From Ktedonobacteraceae bacterium (lineage in GTDB: Bacteria; Chloroflexota; Ktedonobacteria; Ktedonobacterales; Ktedonobacteraceae), in assembly GCA_035653615.1 (NCBI GenBank), contig DASRBN010000024.1, positions 1 through 55,225 of the forward strand: a stretch of DNA of 55,225 nt, given 5' to 3'. The notes beneath the pieces are model-generated. The model ran no database searches. It saw only the letters and a list, made by a program, of their open reading frames with translations, and was not told where the DNA came from. A program made the position numbers and the translations under genes. This document shows, piece after piece, positions 28,684 to 37,359 of this stretch (positions are counted from its first letter, which is position 1; each line of letters begins with the position of its first letter).

Positions 28684-28899
28684 ATGGGATATAATACAAA
28701 CAACCTGGATGGGGCTGCGAAAAAGGCCGTGGTAGTCTGCCCTTTTTGCGGCTCAACTGATACCGAGCTATTCTCGCTGTTCGGCCAGCAATTGCTGACT
28801 GTACAATATTATTGTAACACGTGTCATACCCCTTTTGAATGTATCAAGGATGATGACATCCTGGACGCCTATGCAAGAGGAAAGGAAGAGCGATCATGA
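28684..28899 (+). CDS. Zinc-ribbon half of PaaD as a separate small protein
   Basis: 71 residues with two CxxC pairs: VVCPFCGSTDTELFSLFG and YYCNTCHTPFECIKDD. This is the zinc beta-ribbon that in fused PaaD proteins follows the DUF59 domain, here cut off as its own gene behind paaC. The start lies 1 nt after the paaC stop and its end overlaps the hydratase gene by 4 nt. It is expected to work with the DUF59 protein encoded by 27080-27433. Confidence 0.82.
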   Translation: MGYNTNNLDGAAKKAVVVCPFCGSTDTELFSLFGQQLLTVQYYCNTCHTPFECIKDDDILDAYARGKEERS

Positions 28900-29696
28900 C
28901 AACAACAACTGAACGAACGCTGGTCAATTATACGGTAACCGATGGCATTGCCATTATCGAGTTGACGAACCCGCCCGCCAACACCTACAGCTACGAGATG
29001 ATGCGCCAGCTGGACGAGGCTATTTTGCAGGCGCGTTTTGATGAAAATGTGCATGTATTGTTGCTGCGCGGGGCAGGCGAAAAGTTCTTCTGCGCCGGCG
29101 CTGAAATCTCCATGCTGAACTCAGTATCCCCAACCTTCAAATACTATTTCTGCCTGCACGCCAACGAGACGTTGCTGCGGCTGGAGCAGACGCCCAAGCT
29201 GGTCATCGCCGCGCTCAACGGGCATACGGTTGGCGGCGGCCTGGAGATCGCGCTGGCCTGCGATATTCGCATCGCGCGCCGCGATGCCGGAAAGGTTGGC
29301 CTGCCGGAGATCAATCTTGGTGTGCTTCCCGGCACCGGTGGCACGCAGCGCCTGGCACGCGCCCTGCCCAAGAACAAGGCCATCGAAATGATGACCGAGG
29401 GCAAGCTGATCAGCTTTGAGGAAGCCCAGGAACTCGGCCTCATCAACTACATCTACGATTCCGAGGGCTACTGGGACAAAGTCATGGAGTACGCGCGCGG
29501 CTTCTGCCCACCCAATAAAGCATCGAAGACCGTCGGTCGCATCAAGCGATCCGTGCAATCCGGAGCCGAGGTTTCGCTTTCCGAAGCCCTGGCCATCGAG
29601 CGCGAGTTGCAACAGCTCTGCTTCCAGAGCGAGGATGCCAAAGAGGGTCTCGCGGCCTATACCGGGAAACGCCAGGGGAAGTTCGCGGGTAAGTAG
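28896..29696 (+). CDS. Enoyl-CoA hydratase/isomerase family protein
   Basis: 266 residues, crotonase fold. The oxyanion-hole region is AGAEISMLN with GGGLEIALACDIRIA, and the catalytic glutamate lies in GLPEINLGVLPGTGGTQRLAR. It fits an enoyl-CoA hydratase; in a paa cluster the likely role is hydrating or isomerising the opened-ring intermediates (PaaF/PaaG type), but the exact step cannot be told from sequence. Overlaps the zinc-ribbon gene by ATGA, so it belongs to the same operon. Confidence 0.85.
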   Translation: MTTTTERTLVNYTVTDGIAIIELTNPPANTYSYEMMRQLDEAILQARFDENVHVLLLRGAGEKFFCAGAEISMLNSVSPTFKYYFCLHANETLLRLEQTPKLVIAALNGHTVGGGLEIALACDIRIARRDAGKVGLPEINLGVLPGTGGTQRLARALPKNKAIEMMTEGKLISFEEAQELGLINYIYDSEGYWDKVMEYARGFCPPNKASKTVGRIKRSVQSGAEVSLSEALAIERELQQLCFQSEDAKEGLAAYTGKRQGKFAGK

Positions 29697-29702
29697 TTTT
29701 GC

Positions 29703-29749
29703 TGATCGACGCTTATCATGACCCTGAGGAGCGTGATAAGCGTCGATCA
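29703..29749. repeat. Long perfect inverted repeat between the two hydratase genes
   Basis: Arms of 16 bp, TGATCGACGCTTATCA (29703-29718) and its complement (29734-29749), enclose 15 nt. It may be a terminator or another dispersed palindrome; it separates the operon's first hydratase from the second. Confidence 0.75.
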
Positions 29750-29772
29750 CAAAATACCAGTAGGTAGTATGT

Positions 29773-30390
29773 ATGCCCGACTTGCATATTCGTCGTCACA
29801 ACAACATACTCTGGCTGATTCTTGACCGGCCCCCGCTCAACATTCTCTCTATCGAGATGCTGGATCACCTGACGGCGGCCATGCGGCAGGCCATCAAGAA
29901 CGCGCCGGGGTTAATCGTCATCACGGGGGCGGGCGAGCGTGCTTTCTGCGCCGGGGTTGATATACACGATCACCTGTACGGGCGCGAAAAAGAGATGCTG
30001 CGCGCCGTGTACGATAATTGCGCGGCCTTTGAAGAATTGCGTGCGCAACATATTCCTACCGTGGCGCTGGTAAAAGGTCACGCGCTCGGCGGGGGTTGCG
30101 AATTAGCCGCTCTATGTGATACCGTGATTGCCCGCGAAGACGCGACTTTCGGCCTGCCGGAGATCAAACTTGGCGTCTTTCCACCGGTGGCTGCCGCCTA
30201 TTTCCCCTCATTGATCGGTCGCGTTGCCACAATGCGCCTGATGCTGACGGGCGAGACCCTTTCTGCTGACGAGGCATTGCGCCTTGGCCTTGCCCATCAA
30301 GTCCTCTCCTCGCGCCGCTTCCTTCCCGATGCTGAAGAACTCCTTACCATGCTGGCAACCCCGAACATGAACGGGCTGGTACGTTCATAG
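29773..30390 (+). CDS. Short enoyl-CoA hydratase/isomerase family protein
   Basis: 205 residues, about 50-60 shorter than normal crotonase-fold enzymes because the C-terminal helical part is missing. The active-site region FCAGVDIHDH, KGHALGGGCELAALCD and GLPEIKLGVFPPVAAAYFP are intact; the substitution of GTGG by PPVA resembles cyclohexa-1,5-diene-carbonyl-CoA hydratase-like members. It probably belongs to the same aromatic pathway. The missing C-terminus, which in relatives supports oligomer contacts, is odd, though the reading frame ends cleanly. Confidence 0.75.
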   Translation: MPDLHIRRHNNILWLILDRPPLNILSIEMLDHLTAAMRQAIKNAPGLIVITGAGERAFCAGVDIHDHLYGREKEMLRAVYDNCAAFEELRAQHIPTVALVKGHALGGGCELAALCDTVIAREDATFGLPEIKLGVFPPVAAAYFPSLIGRVATMRLMLTGETLSADEALRLGLAHQVLSSRRFLPDAEELLTMLATPNMNGLVRS

Positions 30391-30467
30391 TTTGTAGAAA
30401 CAGGAGCCAGGGCAACCGCAAGAATGCGAGCGGGAACTTTTCTCTCCTGGCAAACGTTCAGAAAGTA

Positions 30468-30555
30468 GTTTCAATCACTCAACGGATTGAGAAAAGGACC
30501 TGGCGCCTGCCGCTCTTATGAGCGACCGGAAGCACCCAAACCTGAAAAGGTCAAA
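30468..30555 (+). other. Putative structured RNA element, copy 1
   Basis: An 88-nt sequence begins with GTTTCAATC and contains CTGGCGCCTGCCGC at offset 32, then a hairpin CGCTC-TTAT-GAGCG (30511-30524), and ACCTGAAAAGGTCAAA, in which ACCT and AGGT can pair around a GAAA loop. A similar element of 91 nt lies at 54948-55038. It ends about 50 nt before the lipoprotein start, so it would be in its 5' leader. Confidence 0.5.
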
Positions 30556-30605
30556 CGCAAATACACCTGGAAATAAGGACGATAGCGAGGTAAGGAGTTA
30601 CTCTA

Positions 30606-31127
30606 ATGCGTACATTGCAGATATCGAAACGGAAATCGTTGCTTATGGTTGTTTCGCTCGTCATAGTAATGACGTTCATCCTCTCGGCCTGTGGCGCCAC
30701 GGCAGGGGCGGGATCAGGGTCCGGCTCAAGCGGGAGCTCGCCAACGCCAACCCCTACCGCCAGTGGCACGGGCGGCACAGCTGATGGATGCCCCAGCAGC
30801 GCCACCGTGAGTTCTAAGCCAAAACCCAATGTCACAGTAAATCTCAAGGATATGAATTCCACGGTGACCGCGCATGTTGCCGATATCATCGAAGTCGATC
30901 TGCCGTTCGGGCAGATGTGGCAAGGCCCGGCCACTGTACCGAGCAATTTGACGCTGCAACAGCCCGCCGGATACGCACAGTCGGCCAGCAAGGTCTGCGT
31001 CTGGCAATTCACCGCTCAGAACGCCGGCACTGCCCAATTAATATTCGCCGGCAGGGCCATCTGTAAGAAAGGCCAGGCCTGCCCGCAATACGTGATGCAG
31101 GTGCCATTTACAATAGATGTGAAGTAA
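30606..31127 (+). CDS. Secreted lipoprotein, chagasin-like domain possible
   Basis: 173 residues. A signal peptide with lipobox (VIVMTFILSAC) is followed by a Ser/Gly/Thr/Pro-rich linker of about 40 residues. The rest, from VTVNLKDMNSTV to the end, resembles a chagasin/I42 inhibitor fold (VADIIEVDLPFGQMW, then AGTAQLIFAG), but the typical NPTTG and RPW motifs are not clear. Two cysteines near the C-terminus (AICKKGQACP) may form a disulfide. AAGGAG precedes the ATG. Lipoprotein status is firm; the domain name is tentative. Confidence 0.75.
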   Translation: MRTLQISKRKSLLMVVSLVIVMTFILSACGATAGAGSGSGSSGSSPTPTPTASGTGGTADGCPSSATVSSKPKPNVTVNLKDMNSTVTAHVADIIEVDLPFGQMWQGPATVPSNLTLQQPAGYAQSASKVCVWQFTAQNAGTAQLIFAGRAICKKGQACPQYVMQVPFTIDVK

Positions 31128-31148
31128 GACTCATCCGGCTTTGGGGAC

Positions 31149-31196
31149 AATACGAAGCGGCCTGGTGGCGAACGCGCTGTCAGGCCGCTTCGTATT
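31149..31196. terminator. Bidirectional terminator hairpin between convergent genes
   Basis: Perfect 16-bp arms, AATACGAAGCGGCCTG and its complement, with a 16-nt loop lie between the end of the lipoprotein gene and the end of the oxidoreductase on the other strand. Confidence 0.75.
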
Positions 31197-31210
31197 CTTC
31201 CTGAACTTGC

Positions 31211-33649
31211 TCAGGCCTTGATCTTCGCGTTTTTCGGGTCATACAACGGCTCTTTCATCACCGTTGCCCCGTATCTCACTCCGAACAACTGCACTTCTAC
31301 CCTGGTTCCCGCCGACGCGTACTCGACGGGCAAATAGCCATAGGCGATACTTTCCCTGATAGTATAGCCATAGCCGGCGCTCGTCACGCGTCCCAGCACC
31401 CGCTCTCCATCGACCTCTAAAAATGGCTCGCCTCCCAGGGCCACGGCTCTGGGATCGTCAAGCACCAGGCAGCACAGCTTGCGTGTCACACCCTGCGCCT
31501 TGATGCGTTCTAAAGCCGCTCTGCCGAGGAAATCGCCTTTCGCCAGCTTGACGGCGAAACCAAGCCCCGCCTCATAAGGGTTGTATTCCGAATGAATATC
31601 GGTGCTCCAGTAGCGATAGCCCTTCTCCAGGCGCAGCGATTCGATGGCGCGGTAGCCCGCCGCGACGATGCCCAATGGTTGCCCGGCCTCCCAGAGCGTA
31701 TCCCAGAGTTTGAGGCCATATTCCATAGGAGCGTAGATTTCCCAGCCGAGTTCGCCCACGTAGGTAACGCGCAGAGCCAGGGCCGGAATATCGCCTATCG
31801 CCACCTGCCGGGCCGTCAGATAGGGAAAGCCTTCATTGGAGAAATCGTCTTCACTGACCTGCTGAATCAGGTCGCGCGCTCGCGGTCCCCACACGCCAAT
31901 GCAGCAGCGGCTGGAAGTAATATCGTTGACATATACCGAGCCATCAGCAGGCATCTGGCTGCGAATCCAGGCGAGATCGTGGTTGCCAAAAGCGGTGCCG
32001 GTAATGATCTGGAAACGGTCAGGAGCCAGGCGCGTGACGGTCAGATCGCACTCTATGCCGCCGTGTTTGTTCAGCATCGAGGTGTAGGTGATGGCTCCCA
32101 CCGGCTGATCCACCTGGTTACCGGTAATATATTGCAGGAAGGCCAGCGATCCGGGGCCGATTACCTCTATTTTGCTGAAAGAGGTCTCGTCGAATAGCGC
32201 GACACGCTCGCGTGTTGCCACGTGTTCCGCGCCAATAGCAGGCGACCAGTAGCGAGCGGCCCACCCATAGGGCACGGGCCAGTTCTCGCCTTCAGCAAGG
32301 CGTTCGTTGGGCGCGAACCAGTTGGGCCGTTCCCAACCGACTTTCTCGCCAAAGACCGCGCCCAATTCCTCAAGCCGGTTGTAGACAGGACTGAGACGCA
32401 GCTTGCGCGCGCTGCCGCGTTCCTGGGCGGGATAGCTGATATCGTAATAGGTGCTGTACACCTCGCGAACGCGGGTCGCGATGTAGCGGCGGCTGGCGGT
32501 ATAGGCTCCAAAACGACGCCAATCCATGTGCCAGAGATCAAGGCCCGGCTCGCTATCAACAATCCACCCGGCAATCATCTTGCCGACTCCCCCGGCCCCC
32601 GAAACGCCATGCGCGCAAAAACCACAGGCCGCCCACAAACCGCGCACTTCTGGCGACTCGCCGAGAATAAATTCTCCATCCGGCGTAAACGATTCCAGGC
32701 CGTTTACTCGCCTCGCCAGTTCCACATGCTTTAAAGCAGGAATGCGCTCGACACAGCCCTTCATCAAGCTGGCGAAACGCGGTGGGTCGAACTCGAGGAT
32801 GGTCGGATTGGGAGTACCGGGAATGGCATCGACAGCGAGCGCTGCCGGATTGCGTTCGTAGCCGCCCAGTACCAGACTCTGCCCGTCCTGCCGGAAATAG
32901 ACCAGTTTGTCGGGGTCGCGCAAATTGGGGATGGTAGTGTCTCCGGCCAGTTCGGGCAGCGGAGCGGTCATGACGTACTGGTGCTGCATGGGAATAAGCG
33001 GAATGGCGATGCCGGCCATGCGTCCGATGCGCGGCGACCAGATGCCGGCGGCAATCACCACAATCTCGCTGCGAACGCGACCGCGCGAAGTCTGAACGGC
33101 CTGCACGCGCCCATTCACTACCTCGATTCCGGTCACGCGGGTATCCGCGTAGAAGCTAGCTCCACGCTGCCGGGCAATATTCGCCATCGCCTGGGCCAGC
33201 ACAGGCGCCTTCGCGGAGCCATCGCTAGGAAGATAAAGAGCGCCCTCGACTCCTTCCAGACTCATCAGTGGAAACAATCTTTTCGCTTCACCCGGACTAA
33301 TCAACTCGGCTTCCAGGCCAACACTTTTCGCGAATCCGACCTGTCGTCGGAGTTCTTCCATACGTTCTTTAGAGGATGCCAGGCGCAGGCTGCCCACCGA
33401 GAAATAACCGGGATTGCCATCGACCGCGAGTTGCTTGTAAAGCGAAACGCTATAGACCAGCATTTTTGTCAGGCTGACGGAAGAGCGCAGTTGACCCACA
33501 AGCCCTGGCGCGTGCGAAGTGGTGCCACCAATCAGCGGCCCCTGTTCAAGCACAACGATGTCACGCCATCCCAGTTCCGTGAGGTGATACGCAATACTCG
33601 AACCCGCGATGCCGCTGCCAATAATGACTACGCTGGCCTGCTCGTGCAT
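31211..33649 (-). CDS. FAD-dependent dimethylglycine/sarcosine-dehydrogenase-like protein fused to GcvT
   Basis: 812 residues from the ATG at 33649 (GGAGA 7 nt upstream). The first ~380 residues are a DAO-type FAD enzyme with VIIGSGIAGSSIAYHL and the GGTTSHAPGLVGQL flavin-attachment region. The middle is the FAO_M-like region around GWERPNWFAPNERLAEGE. The last ~360 are GcvT and GcvT-C, which pass a methylene group to tetrahydrofolate. It would demethylate dimethylglycine, sarcosine or a related N-methyl amine. The choline-kinase-like gene upstream is in the same direction, 25 nt away. Confidence 0.9.
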   Translation of the reverse strand: MHEQASVVIIGSGIAGSSIAYHLTELGWRDIVVLEQGPLIGGTTSHAPGLVGQLRSSVSLTKMLVYSVSLYKQLAVDGNPGYFSVGSLRLASSKERMEELRRQVGFAKSVGLEAELISPGEAKRLFPLMSLEGVEGALYLPSDGSAKAPVLAQAMANIARQRGASFYADTRVTGIEVVNGRVQAVQTSRGRVRSEIVVIAAGIWSPRIGRMAGIAIPLIPMQHQYVMTAPLPELAGDTTIPNLRDPDKLVYFRQDGQSLVLGGYERNPAALAVDAIPGTPNPTILEFDPPRFASLMKGCVERIPALKHVELARRVNGLESFTPDGEFILGESPEVRGLWAACGFCAHGVSGAGGVGKMIAGWIVDSEPGLDLWHMDWRRFGAYTASRRYIATRVREVYSTYYDISYPAQERGSARKLRLSPVYNRLEELGAVFGEKVGWERPNWFAPNERLAEGENWPVPYGWAARYWSPAIGAEHVATRERVALFDETSFSKIEVIGPGSLAFLQYITGNQVDQPVGAITYTSMLNKHGGIECDLTVTRLAPDRFQIITGTAFGNHDLAWIRSQMPADGSVYVNDITSSRCCIGVWGPRARDLIQQVSEDDFSNEGFPYLTARQVAIGDIPALALRVTYVGELGWEIYAPMEYGLKLWDTLWEAGQPLGIVAAGYRAIESLRLEKGYRYWSTDIHSEYNPYEAGLGFAVKLAKGDFLGRAALERIKAQGVTRKLCCLVLDDPRAVALGGEPFLEVDGERVLGRVTSAGYGYTIRESIAYGYLPVEYASAGTRVEVQLFGVRYGATVMKEPLYDPKNAKIKA

Positions 33650-33674
33650 AAAGAAGTCTCCTGTGATGAATATG

Positions 33675-34580
33675 TCAATCTCCATCTCCTACATCGCGCA
33701 GCCATTCTTCAAACGGCGACGTTTCGACGTTATGCAGGAAACGGTTGAGGTGATGATAGGCGTATGCTTTGTAATCAAAGTCCAGCTCGGAAATGCCCAG
33801 TTGCAAAAATCCCCAGAACGATTCGCGCAAATCCGAAGCGAGGCGCATGAGGTGCAGATGAGCCAGGTCCACGGGACGCACTTCACCAAAGTATGAGCGC
33901 AGCAGTAGCTCGCATTGTTCCTCGTTCAACGACTGGTTGACGGAAAAGTTGCCCAGGTCGAAGAACATATCCCCCATCGCCGCGTATTCCCAATCGAGTA
34001 TCCAGATACGCTGCCCATCATCGATAAAATTGCTGGCCAGCAGGTCATTATGGCATGGCTTCGGCTCAAAGGTGCTCCCTGGCGCCTGTTCAATGCGTGC
34101 CATCAACGCGAAAACCTGGGGCAGCATGTCTGGAAACGAGACGCCATATTCGAGCGCCAGCTTATGGTAGTTACGCACGGTCTCGAAAGGCGAGAACGTG
34201 CCAGGGAAAGCAGGCCCGGCATGGTAGCGTTTCATGGCATCGACGATGCGACGCAGCACCGGGGGTCGGGCCGCGGCTTCCGGCGTCAGGACATCGCCAT
34301 CAATGAAGCGTGTTACCAGCACCTCTTCAGACGCGAGAAAATGAACTACTGGCGCTCCGACACCAAGTGAAGCAGCAATCGCCGTAGAGACGCTCTCACG
34401 CTCGCGGTCGATGCCAAGCAGGTGCGTCCCTTTGCCACCGATGCGCAGCACAAACGTTTCACCGCCGGTATCCACGCGATAATTCTGGTTCGTGATGCCG
34501 CCCGGCAGCGGAGTTACCTGGATATCTGAAGCATTCCAGCCCGGCACCTGGCTTATAATGCGCTTAAGGCGTGAATCCAT
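33675..34580 (-). CDS. Choline-kinase-like phosphotransferase (APH family)
   Basis: 301 residues of the APH/ChoK fold. The catalytic loop is PCHNDLLASNFIDD with HND in place of the usual HGD/HND, and IWILDWEYAAMGDMFFDLGNF holds the DWE metal site, both typical of choline/ethanolamine kinases. N-terminal TNQNYRVDTGGETFVLRIGG is the nucleotide-binding lobe. It is co-oriented with the dehydrogenase, so the pair probably handles methylated amines such as choline derivatives; the direct link is inferred. Confidence 0.85.
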   Translation of the reverse strand: MDSRLKRIISQVPGWNASDIQVTPLPGGITNQNYRVDTGGETFVLRIGGKGTHLLGIDRERESVSTAIAASLGVGAPVVHFLASEEVLVTRFIDGDVLTPEAAARPPVLRRIVDAMKRYHAGPAFPGTFSPFETVRNYHKLALEYGVSFPDMLPQVFALMARIEQAPGSTFEPKPCHNDLLASNFIDDGQRIWILDWEYAAMGDMFFDLGNFSVNQSLNEEQCELLLRSYFGEVRPVDLAHLHLMRLASDLRESFWGFLQLGISELDFDYKAYAYHHLNRFLHNVETSPFEEWLRDVGDGD

Positions 34581-34757
34581 ACAGTCCTTTCCTGGAAAGG
34601 CGAATCAAACCTGGTAAATTTTGACAACCCAAATCCGGTTTTTGTTACGATATCATGAGATTACACGCTGCATGAGGTTGCGTCAAGCGGCTGGATTGTC
34701 CATAATTTCTCCATATGATATAGCTGGAACCGTACTTCCCATGGCTCAAGGAGTCTT

Positions 34758-36005
34758 ATGACGAATATCAGTTCAATTGTGCGCTTACTGGAACTGCTCT
34801 TGCTCATCGCCTTAATTGTGATACTGGTGACGAGAAGATTGCGCATTCCTTATACGCTCGGGCTTGTAGTCGTGGGACTGGCTGCCAGTCTCTCTGGTTT
34901 TTTCCCAGGTGTTCACCTGATGCCAGACCTGGTACTGTTCGTTTTCCTTCCTGCGCTCCTTTTCGAGGGTTCCTGGTCGATAGAAACAAAACACCTGCGC
35001 CAGAACTGGTTCCATATCTTCTTACTGGTAGGTCCTGGACTGCTGATTTCTGTAATCTTGATAGCGCTACCGCTGCACTTTTTCGGTGGCATCAATTGGT
35101 TAACGGCCCTTTTGCTGGGCGCCATTCTTTCGCCGACCGATCCCGTTGCTGTATTGGGATTGCTGCGCCAGTCGAAAGTTGACGCGAACCTCTCGTCGAT
35201 CATCGAGGGAGAGAGCCTTTTGAACGATGGAGTTGCCGGGGCGCTCTACTCGATCTTTCTCGCGCTCATCCTGCTTTCAATGCAAGGTCAGTCGCTGGCA
35301 GGCTTCCAGCCCTGGCTCAACAGCTTCTTGCTGTTCCTGCTCGAAGCCGGTGGTGGCACGCTTATCGGCCTGGCCGGTGGATTTATCGTGAGCCGGCTGG
35401 TGAGGTTGATCGATGAACCGCTGATAGAGACGACAATTACCATTGTGACTGCCTATGGAATCTACCTGCTGGCCGATACGCTGCATACTTCAGGTATCCT
35501 GGCAGTTATTTTTGCCGCTCTATTGTTGGGCAGTTATGGGCGGCGTACCGGCATGGCGGAGCGCACGATAGAGGCGGTCGATAATTTCTGGAGCGTGATC
35601 GCTTTTATTGCGAATGCGCTGGTCTTCCTGCTGGTAGGCGCCGAACTCAATCCCACAAGGTTTCTTTCAAGTACATCATTGCTGCCATTGCTCGTCACGG
35701 CGGGTATAACGGTTGTGGCAGTCTTGCTATCGCGCCTGATCGTCGTCTTGATGCTGCCATCGGTAACACAACCGCTCATTCCTGAGACCTTGTGGAGCTT
35801 TCTGCCCACCTCGTGGCGCGTCGTCATCTTCTGGAGCGGCCTGCGGGGCGCTCTATCGCTGGCCCTGGTGCTGGCATTGCCCTTAAATATACCCTCATAC
35901 GATATCCTGGTAACCTCGACGTATGCCGTCGTGTTATTCACCTTGCTGGTGCAGGGTTTCACCTTGCGCTTCGTTTTGAAAGGGCTGCCTTCGGTGTCGA
36001 AATAA
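34758..36005 (+). CDS. CPA1-family Na+/H+ antiporter
   Basis: 415 residues with about 12 hydrophobic segments. The ion-binding region GAILSPTDPVAVLGLL carries the DP pair in the fifth to sixth segments, and IEGESLLNDGVAGALYSIFLA follows; both are hallmarks of NhaP/NHE-type exchangers. It exchanges cytoplasmic sodium for protons. No cytoplasmic regulatory tail is present. Upstream, TTGACA (34621-34626) with TACGAT 19 bp later is a weak promoter candidate. Confidence 0.93.
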   Translation: MTNISSIVRLLELLLLIALIVILVTRRLRIPYTLGLVVVGLAASLSGFFPGVHLMPDLVLFVFLPALLFEGSWSIETKHLRQNWFHIFLLVGPGLLISVILIALPLHFFGGINWLTALLLGAILSPTDPVAVLGLLRQSKVDANLSSIIEGESLLNDGVAGALYSIFLALILLSMQGQSLAGFQPWLNSFLLFLLEAGGGTLIGLAGGFIVSRLVRLIDEPLIETTITIVTAYGIYLLADTLHTSGILAVIFAALLLGSYGRRTGMAERTIEAVDNFWSVIAFIANALVFLLVGAELNPTRFLSSTSLLPLLVTAGITVVAVLLSRLIVVLMLPSVTQPLIPETLWSFLPTSWRVVIFWSGLRGALSLALVLALPLNIPSYDILVTSTYAVVLFTLLVQGFTLRFVLKGLPSVSK

Positions 36006-36026
36006 TGATTGATTAGATGAAGCCGC

Positions 36027-36051
36027 GGATGTAGTGGAGTTTCCTACATCC
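36027..36051 (+). terminator. Hairpin after the antiporter gene
   Basis: GGATGTAG (36027-36034) and CTACATCC (36044-36051) with a 9-nt loop follow the antiporter stop by about 20 nt. There is no strong T-run directly behind, so efficiency is unclear. Confidence 0.45.
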
Positions 36052-36277
36052 TGTCAACAGGCTCATTCAGGCTTTCAGGCTTAAAAAAAGATCATCCTAT
36101 CCTGGTTGTGATATACTTGGCACTAACTGTGGATGACTTGCGCAAGCTGCTTTGATCTGGAGGATAAAGTCATCTCAATTTTCCATGATGTATTGCCACC
36201 CGGCGCAGGTGCGAACAATTCTCATAAACAAAGTTGCCGCGATACTCATACCTACCACGGAAGGATATTTCAAAAAC

Positions 36278-37342
36278 ATGACGACAGACTCAGCATCTTC
36301 CAACGCACGAGCCTATAGCAATCGCATCGGGCTGACGGCCGATTCTCCGAATTTTCCGGCAGATTGGAATTCGGTGATGGAAAAGGTGCGTATTGCCGAT
36401 GAACTGGGCTACGATTCGATCTGGCTCGGCGAGTCCTGGGGCTACGAACTCTTTACCTCGATGGCCGACCTGGTGCGTGTTACGAAACGCATCAAAATCG
36501 GGGCCGGTATCGCCAATATTTACTCACGCACGCCCGCGCTGATCGCCAGCACGATTGCCACACTGGACGAGCGTTCCGGCGGTCGCATGATCCTTGGACT
36601 CGGCCCATCGGGAGCCAATGTGATCGAACACTGGCATGGCGTGCCATTCCAGAAGCCGGTGCAACGCACGCGCGAATATGTGGAGATCATTCGCATGATC
36701 CTGCGCGGCGAAAAACTGGTCTACCATGGCGAAATCTTCAATCTTGAGCGCGGTTTCAAGCTGCGTTTCACGCCTCCGCGCACGAACATTCCTATTTATA
36801 TCGCGGCCATGGGGCCGAAAAATGTGGTGCAGTCGGGCGAGATTGCCGATGGCGTCCTGCCCGTCTACTGGCCCGCGAGCAAATGGGGCGCCTTGCGCGC
36901 CCAGCTTGACGAGGGAGCGCGTATCGCGGGCCGGCCACCGCACAGCGCCGCCATTGCCCCATATATCACTACTGTGATCATGAGCGAGCAAGCTGATGAA
37001 AATGAGCGCGCGACGGCTCGTACTATCGTTGCCTCACCTCTGGCCTACTATATCGGCAGGATGGGCGTCTATTACGCGCAAATGCTGGCGCGCAACGGTT
37101 TTGGAGCCGAGGTCGAAACCGTTCAAAAGGCCTGGGAGCAGGGCATGAAAAGCGCCATAGCTGCCGTTCCTGACAACCTGCTGGACGCCACCTCTATTGT
37201 TGGCACCCCGCGGGAGATTGTCACCAAACTGGATGTATGGGTGGCAGCAGGCGTGGATGAGCCAATTTTGAGTATGCCCGCTGGCACACCGGATGAGGCG
37301 GGAGAGAAATTGGCGGGGCTAATGCAGGCGCTGAAGGGGTAG
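36278..37342 (+). CDS. LLM-class F420-dependent oxidoreductase
   Basis: 354 residues from the ATG at 36278, the length normal for this family; the frame further upstream looks non-coding. TIM-barrel luciferase-like motifs: ADELGYDSIWLGESWGYE, the RIKIGAGIANIYSRTPALIA region, GRMILGLGPSGANVIEHWHG, and IYIAAMGPKNVVQSGEIADG. Such enzymes use F420 (less often FMN) to move hydride on diverse substrates; the substrate is unknown. A purine-rich AAGGA is 12 nt upstream. It is a single gene. Confidence 0.88.
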   Translation: MTTDSASSNARAYSNRIGLTADSPNFPADWNSVMEKVRIADELGYDSIWLGESWGYELFTSMADLVRVTKRIKIGAGIANIYSRTPALIASTIATLDERSGGRMILGLGPSGANVIEHWHGVPFQKPVQRTREYVEIIRMILRGEKLVYHGEIFNLERGFKLRFTPPRTNIPIYIAAMGPKNVVQSGEIADGVLPVYWPASKWGALRAQLDEGARIAGRPPHSAAIAPYITTVIMSEQADENERATARTIVASPLAYYIGRMGVYYAQMLARNGFGAEVETVQKAWEQGMKSAIAAVPDNLLDATSIVGTPREIVTKLDVWVAAGVDEPILSMPAGTPDEAGEKLAGLMQALKG

Positions 37343-37343
37343 G

Positions 37344-37359
37344 GGCCGATTTATCGGCC
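37344..37359. repeat. GGCCGATTTATCGGCC palindrome at a convergent gene end
   Basis: This 16-bp palindrome overlaps the stop codon of the M48 protease and starts 2 nt after the stop of the oxidoreductase. Copies of the palindrome also lie at 42879, 43669 and 50491, so it belongs to a dispersed family and here may double as a two-way terminator. Confidence 0.8.
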
